A DNA stretch of 64,000 bases, from NCBI GenBank assembly GCA_016647705.1, contig CM028340.1:11671001-11735000 (forward strand), read 5' to 3'. The notes beneath the pieces are model-generated. The model did no database searches, was not told the origin of the DNA, and worked only from the letters and a program-made list of their open reading frames with translations. Both the position numbers and the translations under genes were made by a program. Shown piece by piece: positions 22,401-33,110 of this stretch. This stretch comes from Eucommia ulmoides. Taxonomy: Eukaryota > Streptophyta > Magnoliopsida > Garryales > Eucommiaceae. Numbering within the stretch: position 1 is the first letter of the stretch; each line of letters starts with the position of its first letter.

Positions 22401-23124
22401 AGTTTCACCGTTACTATCGCAAAACCAAAACCAAAACCAAAACAAAATTCGCTTCGGTTTTCAATTCCGAAAGCAAAACCATTTAATTGGTTTCAAAACC
22501 AAACCGTTCGGTTTGGTTTGAATTTCCATCCATACTACTCATAGCATTTTAGAACATACAGAATTTCTTGCCCAACTCAAGCTCAATGTTCATTCTATCA
22601 GGGAAAAAAGGAAATGAAAAGACTAGGTTTCCAGTAGAACTCACTTGCGTCCCCGCAACACAATATACAGTATGGGGGAACTCCGTCCGAACCAGCCCCA
22701 ATGAATCACGCACCACATCAAAACTATAGCACAACAAAAATAAATCAATATAATGAATTGATCATTTCATATGCTTGTATATGTGTTTGTATTTGTTTAT
22801 AAGAACTACCTCAAGCAGGGCCAGCCAATATGGAAGGCGTGAAGAGAATTGTATGCAGAAGGATCACACTGAAGCTCTTCTCCGTCCTCCAATTTGTCCA
22901 CTCCCGGTTGCCATACCTTCGCCGGCAATGACGGAACCGAACCAGACGAAGATGCCTCTCCTTTCTTCGAACCCTTCATTCATTCAAATCACCAAACCAT
23001 AAAAACACAGATTGTACAAACTTCATTAAACAAATCAACAGTTTATACACCACAAGATAGAAAATAGAGGAAGAACCTTGTTCTTTCGCTTCGCTTTTTT
23101 TGCGCTTTTAATGCTTCGAACCAT
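16494..23124 (-). CDS. GRWD1: GRWD1-like glutamate-rich WD40-repeat protein (12 exons, 473 aa)
   Basis: Exons in coding order: 23124-23077, 22973-22810, 22723-22645, 21360-21184, 21088-20990, 20006-19838, 19743-19637, 19284-19145, 18974-18902, 18077-17962, 17222-17105, 16625-16494. Their summed length is 1422 bases, exactly 473 codons plus TGA, with all phases consistent. The protein starts with a lysine-rich nuclear-targeting-like tail (residues 5-16). It continues with a CAF1C/histone-H4-binding-type segment (about 40-110, including HIGWPCLSFD) and an acidic Asp/Ser/Glu run (129-146). Residues from about 157 on form WD40 repeats: [31 protein letters not shown] (a WDxR motif of the kind that can contact DDB1), then TSIEWSP. 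The length fits plant GRWD1 homologues (about 470 aa, from memory). The family acts in the nucleus or nucleolus in ribosome biogenesis and histone binding. Intron 4 is GC-AG; other junctions are GT-AG. Confidence 0.93.
16640..17060. repeat. Two degenerate copies of a TGTTTCTGTTCC repeat in intron 11
   Basis: Two neighbouring stretches (about 16640-16870 and 16900-17060) contain alternating TTTCTGTTCC-like words and their complements GGAACAGAAA/AGAACAAAA. They look like small fold-back insertions of one family. Other members lie in introns 10, 9 and 5 of the same gene. Exact ends are not defined. Confidence 0.45.
17250..17520. repeat. TGTTTCTGTTCC-type repeat in intron 10
   Basis: The stretch contains GTTTTGGGTTCCTG, then TTTTTGTTTCTGCTCCC, and on the right GGAACAAAAACATG. 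This matches the words of the copies in introns 11, 9 and 5. Confidence 0.4.
18690..18870. repeat. TGTTTCTGTTCC-type repeat in intron 9
   Basis: ATTTCTGTTTTTATGTTTTGG is followed by CTTGGAACATAAATAG. It has the same inverted word pair as the other intronic copies. Confidence 0.4.
19052..19129 (+). repeat. G-rich 39-bp tandem duplication in intron 8
   Basis: Two consecutive units, 19052-19090 and 19091-19129, each run GGGAGGAGG, more G tracts, then TGTCCCAAAAGAGGAAAG. With the upstream GGTAGGTGGGTGGG this gives many closely spaced G runs on the plus strand, a G-quadruplex-type composition. The transcript carries the C/T-rich complement between donor and acceptor of a 170-base intron. Confidence 0.85.
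20050..20300. repeat. TGTTTCTGTTCC-type repeat in intron 5 with an 18-base C run
   Basis: CATGTTTCTGTTTCATTT leads into 18 consecutive C residues (20090-20107), then CTTGGAACAGAAAAATAAA. A second part near 20215-20280 contains ACTGTTTCTCTCCC. It is the fifth member of the intronic repeat family. The C run may vary in length between individuals. Confidence 0.5.
21089..21183 (-). other. GC-AG intron (intron 4 of the GRWD1-like gene)
   Basis: Exon 4 ends ...CCAATTTTGCAG and the intron starts GCAAAAAAACC and ends TCTGCAG. The flanking protein reads TPILQ then [14 protein letters not shown], agreeing with the family alignment I remember. No GT occurs on this strand between the exon end and the distal part of the intron, so a GT donor is not available near the conserved junction. 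CAG|GC fits the GC-AG class, which needs strong U1 pairing elsewhere in the donor; here the downstream part is A-rich and weak. Confidence 0.8.
22112..22525. mobile_element. hAT-like MITE in intron 3
   Basis: The left end reads GAATGGCAATGGTTTGG. The right end, inverted, reads GATGGAAATTCAAACC. The interior is dominated by AAACCAAAACC words and their complements, making it nearly self-complementary. This structure matches common plant hAT-type MITEs. A clear 8-bp duplication was not found. Confidence 0.45.
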
Positions 23125-23290
23125 ACTTCTCTCTTAGTGCGTGTTGTGTGTGAAGAAGTTGAAGCAGGGTTTTGGGGAGTTAGGGTTTTATATCATGGAA
23201 TTTCGTTCGTTTGTGGGTTGGAGTTGCGGGCCAGAATTTGTGTAGATGTTATACAGAAGCTCGGCCCAATACTTACGAGGCTATTTTAAG
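23125..23290 (-). promoter_or_regulatory. Promoter of the GRWD1-like gene: telo box, TATA box and site II element
   Basis: On the minus strand upstream of the ATG are a TATA-like TATAAAA overlapping a telo box AAACCCTAA (23188-23180) and a site II motif TGGGCC (23268-23263). In plants telo boxes and site II elements together mark genes for ribosomal proteins and ribosome biogenesis. That agrees with the GRWD1 assignment. The transcription start is probably near 23155. Confidence 0.7.
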
Positions 23291-23559
23291 TCCATATTCA
23301 GCCGCGCTTTTTGGTGCAATCATATGAAGGATTGAAGGCCGATCACTATATTAAATGCATCTCGAGAGAAACCATAGTCCATGAGAGACAAACTTTCGCA
23401 GTTGGAAGAAGGTGACCTCGCTTGGAACACTAAGAAAGTCAAAAACAACGAACATTCAAACATCTCGGAAATGATGAAAATGGAACGACAACGAAGGATA
23501 GAGAAATTCATATATAGGATCTGAGCAACGGAAGATCAAGAGAACATAAATAGATTTGT

Positions 23560-23926
23560 TCAACAAACAAGCGAAGGCACTGATGCGAAATCTTTCAAGG
23601 AGATATTGAATTGTGGGCCACACATCAGAATAAAGGAAATCGAAGATGCAGAAGAAGATAATCTAGAAGAGGAATGATTGGAAACAGATGAGTTGGGAAG
23701 GGAATCATACCAAAAATTAAAGTCTCGGATCAGATTTTGGAGCAGATCAGGGAGATATGGCGATGGACTTTGATCATCAGGTATTTTGGGCAAACCAATT
23801 GTATACAAAACTCTTTGCTTGAAAACCAGAGCACTATGGAAGCTTCAAGGGGACTTTGAGATTATTGACCTAAACCACGGGTTCTATCTAGTAAAATTCG
23901 ATAGAGTTATAGATGCACACAAGGTC
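23560..23926 (+). pseudogene. LINE ORF1 (DUF4283-type) remnant, left half
   Basis: The plus-strand frame near 23815-23926 reads LKTRALWKLQGDFEIIDLNH then GFYLVKFDRVIDAHKV. This is the conserved core of the DUF4283 nucleic-acid-binding region found at the start of plant L1-type ORF1 proteins. Upstream frames carry an acidic EEDNLEEE-like segment and stops. The domain is cut at 23926 by the chromovirus element and resumes at 29457. Sequence from about 23300 to 23560 may belong to the same LINE. Confidence 0.7.
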
Positions 23927-24414
23927 TGATACAATTCTTTCCACTCCATTGGAGTCACCAGGCCCATTGCAGGAGGGTGTACCCAAAGAGGAAACCAATC
24001 CAAAGTTAGGCCTAGAAGACCAAGCTTCAGCCCAAGTCACAAAAAGCCCAAGTCGCACCAGGAAGCCTCCACCGTCGATGAACGATTATGTCATTTGAGG
24101 CCTTGTTGTTGCCCAGCTTCAGAAGGCTCAAGAGTTTTCTTTCTCTATATTGTTGTTTGTCAATTTTTTGGTTGTAACCAATTCTGTTAGTAGTTGTTTG
24201 CCTCGGAGAATGTGCTAGGAAGGGTGAGTATATGTTTTGGAATTGTTGTGTAGTGAAAGGAGGAAAATGCATTAAGAAGAATCTCTTCCTTCCTTATCTT
24301 TTTCTCCTCTATTCCTTCTCCGTTTTCCTTTTTGCCTATTTTTTCTTGGAGCTAACACTCGCTCAAAGAGTGCCCACCGTCTAAACTTGTGTGTTTTGCA
24401 AGTAAGGCGTATCA
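23927..24414 (+). repeat. 5' LTR of the chromovirus element (488 bp)
   Basis: It aligns base for base with 28966-29451. It ends GTATCA, and the internal region opens with TTGATGCTTTCATTG, similar to the start of many Reina-type elements. The tRNA used as primer is not assigned. Confidence 0.92.
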
Positions 24415-25473
24415 TTGATGCTTTCATTGCTTCTATCCACGGCAAATTCAAACATTCTAGCTGTGGTAAAGGCGTTGCAAGCACAGTTTGACAATCAAAC
24501 AATGACTGTTCATCAAACCTTGCAACAGTATATGTCTACTGTAGATTCGCGCATTGAGGACTTACGGTCTCAGCTTCATGGCTCTTCAGGTACTTCGACA
24601 GGAGTTTCTGGCCGTCAGGCTCCTACTTATCACACACCCGAAGTTTCGACGGGTGGATCAGATCTCTCCCCTGTTCTTCGGTCCATGAAGTTGGAGGTTC
24701 CAAAGTTCGATAGGTTTAACCCAAATGGCTGGGCATTTTGCATTGAAGAATTTTTTGATTTTCATGGCACTTCAGAATCTCTCTGCTTACGGATTGTCTC
24801 GTTTCACATGGAGGACTGTGCATCTGCTTGGTACCAATAGATGAAGGCCAATAATTTGTTGACGACATGGAAGGATTTCTTGCTCAATCTCAAACATCAA
24901 TTTGAGGCTTCTCTATACGTAGATCACCAAGGTAATCTCTCTAAATTGACTCAAACAACTTTTGTGGCTGAATTTCAATCAGCATTTGAGGATTTGATAA
25001 ACAAGGTTACTGGGATTTCTAAGCAATTGCTGATTTCGTTTTTTATCACCGGTCTGAAACCGGATATCTGTTGGAAGTTGCTGTTATCCTGTCCGTCCAC
25101 TCTAATGGAAACTTTCGCGCTGGTGCGTGCCTATGAAGCTCGTGTCGAGGAGACGAAACAAGACACTTGTTCGTGGTCTAAACGGCCTTCTAAACCCTCT
25201 ACCATACCACCGGTCACACATAAACCCTCCCATGTGCAGTATCCACCCCAACCCACTACTCCAAACCACACCCCAACTATCCACCATAGTAACACCAATT
25301 TTCCCCAACCCAAGAAACCAAACACCTTACTACTACCTACACCAAACTTACCCATCCGGGACTTGTCTCCGACTGAACTCCGCGAGAAACGTGATAAGGG
25401 CCTGTGCTATAATTGTAATCAAAAGTGGAGTGCTAATCATCGTTGCCAAATCAAGTTTCTCATGCTTTTGTGA
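24415..25473 (+). pseudogene. gag of the chromovirus element
   Basis: The reading frame includes LRSMKLEVPKFDR then FNPNGWAFCIEEFFDFH, the standard gag core. A stop (TAG at 24838) falls where most relatives have Trp after WYQ. The frame then continues with MKANNLLTTWKDFLLNLK. A zinc knuckle, CYNCNQKWSANHRC, lies at about 25407-25448, and the frame stops at 25471. A Pro/Thr-rich spacer precedes the knuckle. Confidence 0.85.
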
Positions 25474-28400
25474 ACTAATGATGGCGAATGGGAGTCTTGT
25501 GAAGAGAGTTTACCAATCGAGCAGGTGGAAAAAGTTGTTATTAGAGATATTTCTAGCCTCAATGCTTTGGCAGAGCAAAGTAATCCACATTCACTTTGTT
25601 TGATAGGCGAAGTTGACCACCACAAATTTCAGGTGCTAATTGATAGTAGTAGTACCCACAATTTTATTAAACCATCATTGGCTGAGAGTTTGGGATTAGC
25701 TATTCAACCCATCACTACGTTCTGGGTGTATATTGGCAACAACGATTTTTTGGTGTGCGAATTTTGTTGCTCATGGGTGGCCTTGACAATGCAGGGGCAT
25801 GTCTTCCTTGTGGACCTTTATGTGTTATCGATCAAAGGTTCGGATGTAGTGCTCGGCATACAATGGCTCCAACACCTGGGTTGTGTGTCCCACGACTACG
25901 CCGCTCTCTCTATGGAGTTTTGTTGGGATGGAAAAATCGTGATGCTTCATGGTGATTTGTTAACTACACCGCGTTTGAGCACTTTCCACCAAATCCAAGC
26001 ATTGATTCAACAAGCCGATATACATAGCTTGTTTGAATTACACAAGTTACCGGACACCGAAGTAGCCCCTGAGAATTAGCCAAGTGACTCGGCTTTGCTT
26101 GTTTTTTCCCACGACTTACCCCTGCCTATTACCCGCCTCTTGCATCAATATGGTGACTTATTTCTCTCTCCTATTAGCTTACCGCCACACCGTGTGATTG
26201 ACCACAAGATACATCTCATTCCAAACACTAGCGTGGTTAATGTTCGGCCTTATCGGTATCTACATTTCCAAAAGAACGAAATGGAGAAGCTCATCCGCGA
26301 CATGCAGGACCAGGGTATTATTCGCTCGAGTCGGAGTCCGTTCTCTTGGTTAAGAAGAAAGATGGAACGTACTATTTTTGTGTGGATTACAGGGCCTTGA
26401 ACACCGTTACAATTAAAAATAAGTTTTCCATCCCCACCATTGATGAACTGTTAGATGAACTCGATGGTGCGTTGATGTTTAGCAAATTGGATTTGCACGT
26501 GGGATACCATCAAATACGGGTGCATAATCACGACATTTATAAGACGGTCTTCCGTACTCACGATGACCATTATGAAATCCTTGTGATGCCGTTTGGCTTA
26601 TCTAATGCACCATTCACTTTTTAGGCCACGATGAACCAAGTCTTTGCCCCGTTTCTGTGCAAATTTGTGATTGTTTTCTTCGGTGACATCCTAGTATACA
26701 GTGCCAATGTCGAGGACCATATAGCACATCTTAACCAGGTCTTGTCCTGCCTTAATGCTCATAGTTTATTTGTTAAGCTTTCCAAATGCCTCTTTTGTCA
26801 AGAGACTATTGAATACTTAGATCACATAGTCACTCCAAAAGGCATTCAGCGGACCTTCACAAGATCGAGGCCATGGTGAATTGGCCTTTACCCAAAACTC
26901 ATAAGCACCTACGGGGTTTTTTAGGGCTCACCAGCTATTACTACCGCTTCATTTAGGGTTACGCGTCCATCACCACTCTACTTACTGATTTACTTTGCAA
27001 TGATGGTGTTTTGTGGACACCAACCACATCCACCGCCTATGAGGCTCTTAAGCGCGCTATGGTCGAGGCACCGGTCTTACGGCTACCCAATTTCGACTTG
27101 AATTTCATTATTGAGACCGACATATCTAATGTGGGCATTTGAGTCGTTCTTATACAAGATGAGCATCCCATTTCATATTCTAGTAGAAAGTTGGATCCTA
27201 AACTTAAAGCATCTTCCACTTATATCAATGAGTTACATGCCATTGCTGAAGTTGCAAACAAATGGCGCCAATATCTCTTTGGTAGATTATTCATCATCTG
27301 TACGGACCATAATAGCATTAAAGAATTGCTCCAGCAGGTTATTCAAATGTCAGACCAACAAGCTTACATTCGAAAATTACTCGGGTACCATTTTCGAATT
27401 GAGTACAAGCCTGGTCGAGCCAATCAAGCAGCAGACACGCTATCTCGGTGATGCACGAAGACCAAATCACAGACTCGACCGATCTGTTCCCTTCTAGTTT
27501 GTTTATGGCTAGTCGACAGATATCTGAATTCCTAGTGACACTTCGGGAGGATAATTCAACGCTTGCGGACTTATTATCTCTTCATCTACAGTTTACAGCT
27601 GACACACTTTCGGCAACCTACTCCATTTACGATGGTATTTCATTCTTTCGGCAACGCTATTACATCAGTCCTCATTCCTCCCTGAAATCGACCATACTAC
27701 ATAAGTTCCACGCAACTCCTTTGGCTGGTCATATAGGAGTCAAGCGGACATTGGTCCGTTTATCGTCAATCTTCTTTGCCCTAACATGAGAGGGGATGTT
27801 AAAAAATTTGTCGCAACTTGTTTAATTTGCCAACAAACTAAGTATTCGACTCAGGCCCCAATCGAATTACTTCTACCCTTTCCCATAACATCCTTAATTT
27901 GGGATGAAGTAACTATGGACTTCATTAAGGGATTGCCTCCCTCCTATGGCTTCACGGTTATCCTCGTGGTGGTCGATCGTCTCACCAAGTTCGCCCAATT
28001 TGGGCTTCTCCCATCCCAATTTACAGCAGTAAAAACAACAAAATTATTCGCTGATATGGTGGTCAAAATCCATGGATTTCCTAGTTCCATCATCTCCGAT
28101 CGGAATCCCATTTTTGTGAGCCATTTCTGAAAAAAGCTTTTCGAATTGAGCTATACCACCTTACGTCACAACACCGCCTACCATCCTCATACCGATGGGT
28201 AATCGGAGGTTGTGAACTATGGCCTCGAACAGTATATTCGCGCTTTTACACAAGACAAACCATCCGTGTGGGTAACCCGTCTCAGTTGGGCAGACTTTTG
28301 CTACTACTCTATCTATCACAGTAGGTTAAAGATGTCGCATTTTTAGGCCCTCTTCAGTCGTTTACCAACCACTATTCCTACTTACTTGTCGGGGTCTACT

Positions 28401-28991
28401 TCAATCGAAGCACTTGATGAACTCTTGCGAGATCGAGATGCCATGTTACGTTTCCTCAAGGACAATCTACGATGTGCTCAATATCGTATGTAGCAGAAAG
28501 CAAATGCATATCGCCATGAACTTGAACTAGCTGTGGGTGATCAGGTTCTGGTACGTCTCCAGCCTTACCGCCAAACCACAGTAACTCGTCGTCCTTTACA
28601 AAAGTTGGCCAAACAATACTATGGACCCTTTTTGGTGGTTATGTGCATAGGCCCCATCGTCTATCAATTGAACCTTCCCAAGGAGTACGAGATCCACCCG
28701 ATCTTCCATATCTCCATTCTTAAACCTTATCGCGGTCCAGCTACTATTGAAGTGTACCAACTACCACAAAAAACGATAGGCAACAAACCTTTGTCACTTC
28801 CAGTTGTTGTTTGTGTCACTAGGTCCATGCTGTACCATGACAAGGCAGAACACCAAGTCCTTGTTCAATGGAAGGACAGTCTGTTCGAGAATGCCACATG
28901 GGAATCATTTGTTGAGTTCTGCAAGCTATATCCAGATTTTCACCTTGATGACAAGGTGAGGAAAATGATACAACAATGTCCATTCCATTAA
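25474..28991 (+). pseudogene. pol of the chromovirus element (protease, RT, RNase H, integrase, chromodomain)
   Basis: Protease: VLIDSSSTHNFI near 25635, where the usual DSG is [25 protein letters not shown] at about 26365-26425 and [15 protein letters not shown], with the catalytic pair altered (FFGDILVYS near 26673-26700 instead of FFDD). A stop interrupts at about 26622. RNase H: YSSRKLDPK then the CTDHNSIKELL segment, to a stop at 27449. Integrase: H2C2 finger ending CLICQQTKYS, then DEVTMDFIKGLP and ISDRNPIFVSHF. The C-terminus near 28845-28970 (QVLVQWKDSLFENATWE) is a chromodomain-like tail that runs into the 3' LTR. More than five stops and at least one frameshift abolish function. Confidence 0.9.
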
Positions 28992-29451
28992 GTCATCAGG
29001 CCCATTGCAGGAGGGTGTACCCAAAGAGAAAACCAATATAGAGTTGGGCCTAGAAGACTAAGCTTAAGCCCAAGTCACAAAAGGCCGAAGTCGTACTTGG
29101 AAGCCTCCAATGTGGATGAACGATTATGTCATTTGAGGCCTTATTGTTGCTCAATTTCAGAAGGCTCAAGAGTTTAATTTCTCTGTATTGTTGTTTGCCA
29201 TTTTTGGTTGTAACCAATTCTGTTAGTAGTTGTTTGCCTCGGAGAATGTGCTAAGAAGGGTGAGTATATGTTCTGGAATTGTTGTGTGGTAAAAGGAGGA
29301 AAATGCATTAAAAAGAATCTATTTCTTCCTTTTCTCTTTCTCTTTTGTTCCTTATTCGTTTCCTGTTTTTGCCTATTTCTTCTTGGAGCTGACACTCGCT
29401 CAAAGAGTGCCTACCATCTGAACTTGTGTGTTTTGCAAGTAAGGCGTATCA
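28966..29451 (+). repeat. 3' LTR of the chromovirus element (486 bp)
   Basis: It begins TGATACAACAATG directly after a purine-rich tract (GGTGAGGAAAA). The pol frame ends 26 bases inside it. It is paired with the 5' LTR at about 90 percent identity by eye. Confidence 0.92.
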
Positions 29452-29456
29452 AGGTC

Positions 29457-29740
29457 CTGACGAAGGGACCTATGGATTATCTTTAATTATTACCAAATAA
29501 TTAGGAAATGGGAAGTAGATTTTCACCTAGCGGAAGTGGTGGAATGGAAGACATCCATTTTGATCAGACTACTAGACCTACGATGGAATACCATGAACCA
29601 CCGCTACTTTTCAATATCGGGAAAGCGATTAGAAAACTTATCATGACGAATGGGAATACAATTATTGTTGGAGATAAACAATTCTAGGCGCACTTGTTTA
29701 TAGTAATAATCTCAAATAAATAATAAAAGGTATTTTGATA
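29457..29740 (+). pseudogene. LINE ORF1 (DUF4283-type) remnant, right half
   Basis: Directly after the duplicated AGGTC the frame reads LTKGPMDYL and, further on, RPTMEYHEPPLLFNIGKAI, the expected continuation of the domain cut at 23926. Stops occur within it. Removing the intervening retrotransposon rejoins a single old ORF1 fragment; sequence from about 29700 on is not recognised. Confidence 0.7.
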
Positions 29741-30254
29741 TTATTATTATTATTATTATTATATCAATGTTGCTGCAGACCTTGGATGTTTAGTCAACTG
29801 TTTGACTATTTAATTTGACTAAATAGGAAGAGACTAAAGACATTTGGTAGCTCGATATTCTAAAGTGTTCGTAGTCAATATTGGATTGTTGAAAAAGATC
29901 TTCAACAATCTAGGCTAACTTGATCTAATGATCCCTATCTCAATCCATTTATATGAGATACTGGGACATCTGCAAAGGAACTTACTAGTAGTAGTAAGAG
30001 ACCGAACGCAATCATCCTTTATATCCTATATGGTAATTTCACTTACGTCAAAATAGGATATCTGAGGTGTAATTGTATTCCATAAACTTTTGTACTTGAG
30101 GTACTGTATATAACATGTATAGGTTGTTATACTTTGACAATACTAAATTTTGTTATTTAACCATGAGCCCTCAAATGTATTTATTGAGTATAGTAGGACA
30201 CACATGTAAATATATAAGTATGCAAGAAGGGATCAATTGACCCTAAGACATTAT
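29741..30254. other. Unassigned sequence between the LINE and the second Mutator-like MITE
   Basis: This stretch contains a short TTA repeat (about 29735-29762) and non-coding sequence reading GTTTATGGAATACAATTAC-like words on the minus strand. It is probably transposon-derived, but no family is recognised. Confidence 0.4.
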
Positions 30255-30263
30255 TTAATATCT

Positions 30264-30995
30264 GGGAAAATTATATTTTAAACCTTCTAGGTATTGACAC
30301 TTTTCTATATAGTCCATTTCCGTTTGCGCGTTTCATTTTAAACCCTCTAGGTATAAGTACGTTTTTATTTGGTCATTCCATTAGAAATTCCATCCAAAAT
30401 AACAGAATATAGGGGCAAAACAATATTTTTACTTATTTTTTATTTTTTAATGATTTTTTTTTTTTTTTTCTTTTTTCCTTAATTTCTCTCTCTCTCTCTC
30501 TTCCTTCTGCCTCTCGATCATCTCTCTCTCTTTCTTCATTTTTCCTCCCTCTTCCTCTCTCCCTCATTTATTTCACAGGGGGTGATCACCCCCGTAACAG
30601 GGGATGTTACACCCCTTGTTGAAGGAGGTAAAACACTCCCGTAACAGGGGTGCCACCCCCTGTTACGGGGGTGGTTCATCCTCTGTTATGGGTCCACCCC
30701 CGTAACATGGGCAAGAGGGGGAAGAGAGGGAGGGAGAGAGAGAGAGAGAGAGAGGAGAGAAAAGTTAAACCAAAGAAAAAAGAAAAGAAAAAAATATATT
30801 AAAAAATGATTAAAAAATGAAAAAAAATAAAATGACGATTTTACCCTCAAAATTAGTTAGTTTTGACAGAATTTCTGACGGAAGGCCCAAATAAAAACGT
30901 GTTGATACCTAGAGGGTTTAAAATGAAACACGTAAACGGAGAGGAACCATTTAGAAAAGTGTCAATATCTAGTGGGTTTAAAATGTAATTTTCCC
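30264..30995. mobile_element. Mutator-like MITE, copy 2 (732 bp)
   Basis: It begins GGGAAAATTATATTTTAAAC; the right end inverted reads GGGAAAATTACATTTTAAAC. Inverted repeats extend about 165 bp. The flanks TTAATATCT (30255-30263) and TTAATATTT (30996-31004) are a 9-bp duplication differing by one C/T change. The core has CT runs and several copies of CCCCTGTTACGGGGG or its complement at 30575-30710. It is the undisturbed sister of 3334-4955 and encodes no protein. Confidence 0.88.
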
Positions 30996-31004
30996 TTAAT
31001 ATTT

Positions 31005-32260
31005 TGATGGAACAATAAATTTAGATGTTTTGAGGGACTAATGATTTTATTGAGTATTACTTTTAGAAATTAGCTCCAGTATTTAAATGAGAAGTGTTTG
31101 TGAAGACCAAGTTGGTTGCAATGGAAGTTGTTGAAGACATTATTGAAAGAACATTTTTTATATTACCAGGTCAAACAACTCAATTCTTTCTAAACTCTTA
31201 ATGTAATCAGATTAGAATTACGCACGACACACAAATAAGTTTATATGAATTTATGATTACAGTAAGAAGTGATAAATATAATCTAAAAAGGTTTTCTAAG
31301 TATATGATCATTTCAAGTTTTGAAAAAGTACAAAATAGTGGAAAAAGCTTATTTTGGTGGACCGACAGGTATTTCGGTCGACTGCTAGATACAGGTTCCC
31401 AGAAGTTTGGGTTCTAATCCATTTCGGTCGATTGATAGACTGGATGGTAGATACAGAGAGCAAATTAGTCGATTGGTCTAAAATTTTGGTCGATCAAATT
31501 TGTTTGAAAATGGCTAGAAATTCGGACATTTGGCTTAAACGGTCAACTGACCTCTATTCCAAGTGACCAAATTGGTGTTTTTTTTTTTTTAATTTGAACT
31601 GCATATTTTTCAAAGATCGTGCAACCATATTTTTAGCATTTGAATGTTAGAAAATTATATTTTATCAGCTGAAAATGGTTTTTCAAATATATCATATATA
31701 TTTTGAAGATTTAATTATTTAGTCCATATATTTTTTTAATTTTGTGATTTTTTTGGAAAAACTTCTTTCTAACATTTTTAGGGTTTGATCAAATTATTTT
31801 TGGGACTAAATTAAATATTTTAAAAGTTATATATATATATATATATATATTCATATATAGCCGTTATAAATCAGATTTATATAAGGGGTCTATATGTGTT
31901 ATTTTAGGAAATATATTTTGAAAACTAACCGTTATAGGCTATCTTTGAAAACACTACAAATAAACTTGCATTTTTCAGAAATTAATCATCAACAATTAAA
32001 AAGAGATTGAATTTTTAAAGAGAAAAATTATTTTTCTGAAAATCTTTTGAGGCAAAAGTTTTGAGATATTCTTGATCGAGAAAAAGAAGTTATTTGCCAA
32101 AATTGAGTTTATTACGATCTCGCTCTTGCATATATCTTTCCTTTAAAATCTCGATGAAATCACTCTAATTATATTCATGTGCTTGAAACTATCGTGCTTT
32201 AATTGATATATATGATCCTATTTCTAAGCTTGTGATAAAATTTATTTTTGCTGAAATCAC
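31005..32260 (+). repeat. Truncated copia LTR of family A (see 57663-59969)
   Basis: It starts within the family-A LTR (GGGACTAATGATTTTATTGAG) and follows the same order: an ACTCTTAATG segment, then ACGCACGACAC, then the GGTCGACTG/GTAGATACAG motif array at about 31360-31560. The 5' end is missing and the 3' part stops around 32260, where a Tat-like LTR begins. Confidence 0.65.
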
Positions 32261-33110
32261 CGACCATCAACTGGTGAGCATTGGGCAGCTTATTAGGTAG
32301 ATCACATTGACCGTTCATCGTCCACTGACTAAGGTTCGGACCTTCATCGAGCACATCATGGGGACCAATCACAGCCCTACATGTGGCACAGTAGAGACCC
32401 CGATGAGACCGTTTGACGAGTTAGCGTCCACCACATATGCTGACTGGACCTATTCACCGAGCAGATGTTAGAGGGAACCTATCTTGTGATGACCACAGCA
32501 CAACGACAAGAGGTAGGGTGTCACCGACCTTCTTTGTGACAACCACCACCCAACAATTAGAGCTAGGAGCGTCGCCAAATTCCACCTAAAGGCCATCGAC
32601 CAGGACCATTAGGCCACCAAAAAAGCTCTATCATTCTCGTAGAATGGGCTCTGTCTCCTATTCATCTGGTCCTGTCCATGGCCTCTTCCTAGTGTGTTGA
32701 CAAACAAGGCCTAATGGATTAAACTACGCCACACATCTTCTCACTGGCTACGTACTGGATTACCGCAATGAACCGCGCTCAGGGCCTTAATTTTGCGAAG
32801 CTAATCGTTATTTTCCTTTATAAATAATAGTGCATTCAATGTCCCAAGTAATGCCTGACTTCCTACTCTAAGAAAATATTTGTCTTTTGAGCTCTTACTC
32901 TCATGTTTGAAGGAGTTAGTTGGGCACACCCTAGTTGGCCTTTGTACAAGTACACACTTGGACTGAAAGAACCTTGACCATTGACTATTGATCATGGATT
33001 GCCCAATGAGCACTAACCACCAAAGACTTGACTCTACCTTAGCATTTGAACTCCACCTATGCATTTACTGGACCAACTGGGGGTGTTGACCAATTTTGGA
33101 CACTAACAGT
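32261..33110 (+). repeat. Tat/Ogre-like gypsy LTR, copy 2, with primer-site-like 3' edge
   Basis: The right part matches 51300-51600 closely: TATAAATA-like box, GCATTCAATGTCCCA, GACTTCCTACTCTAAG, then TTGACCAATTTTGGACA. It ends CTAACA, and the next bases (33111 on) read GTTTGACATCGTCTGTGGA. These resemble the TTTGGCGCCGTCTGTGG primer-site region of Tat-type elements, from memory. Only about 190 bases of internal sequence remain before another element starts. The left boundary is approximate. Confidence 0.6.

Larger units (their letters stand above)
23927..29451 (+). mobile_element. Chromodomain Ty3/gypsy retrotransposon, complete but defective (5525 bp)
   Basis: The two LTRs (23927-24414 and 28966-29451) both start TGATAC and end GTATCA. 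The whole is flanked by the perfect duplication AGGTC (23922-23926 and 29452-29456). The order gag, protease, reverse transcriptase, RNase H, integrase, chromodomain places it among chromoviruses. The short LTRs and total size suggest the Reina clade, by inference. The LTRs differ at roughly one base in ten by eye, so the insertion is old. Many in-frame stops make it non-autonomous. It interrupts a LINE ORF1. Confidence 0.93.
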
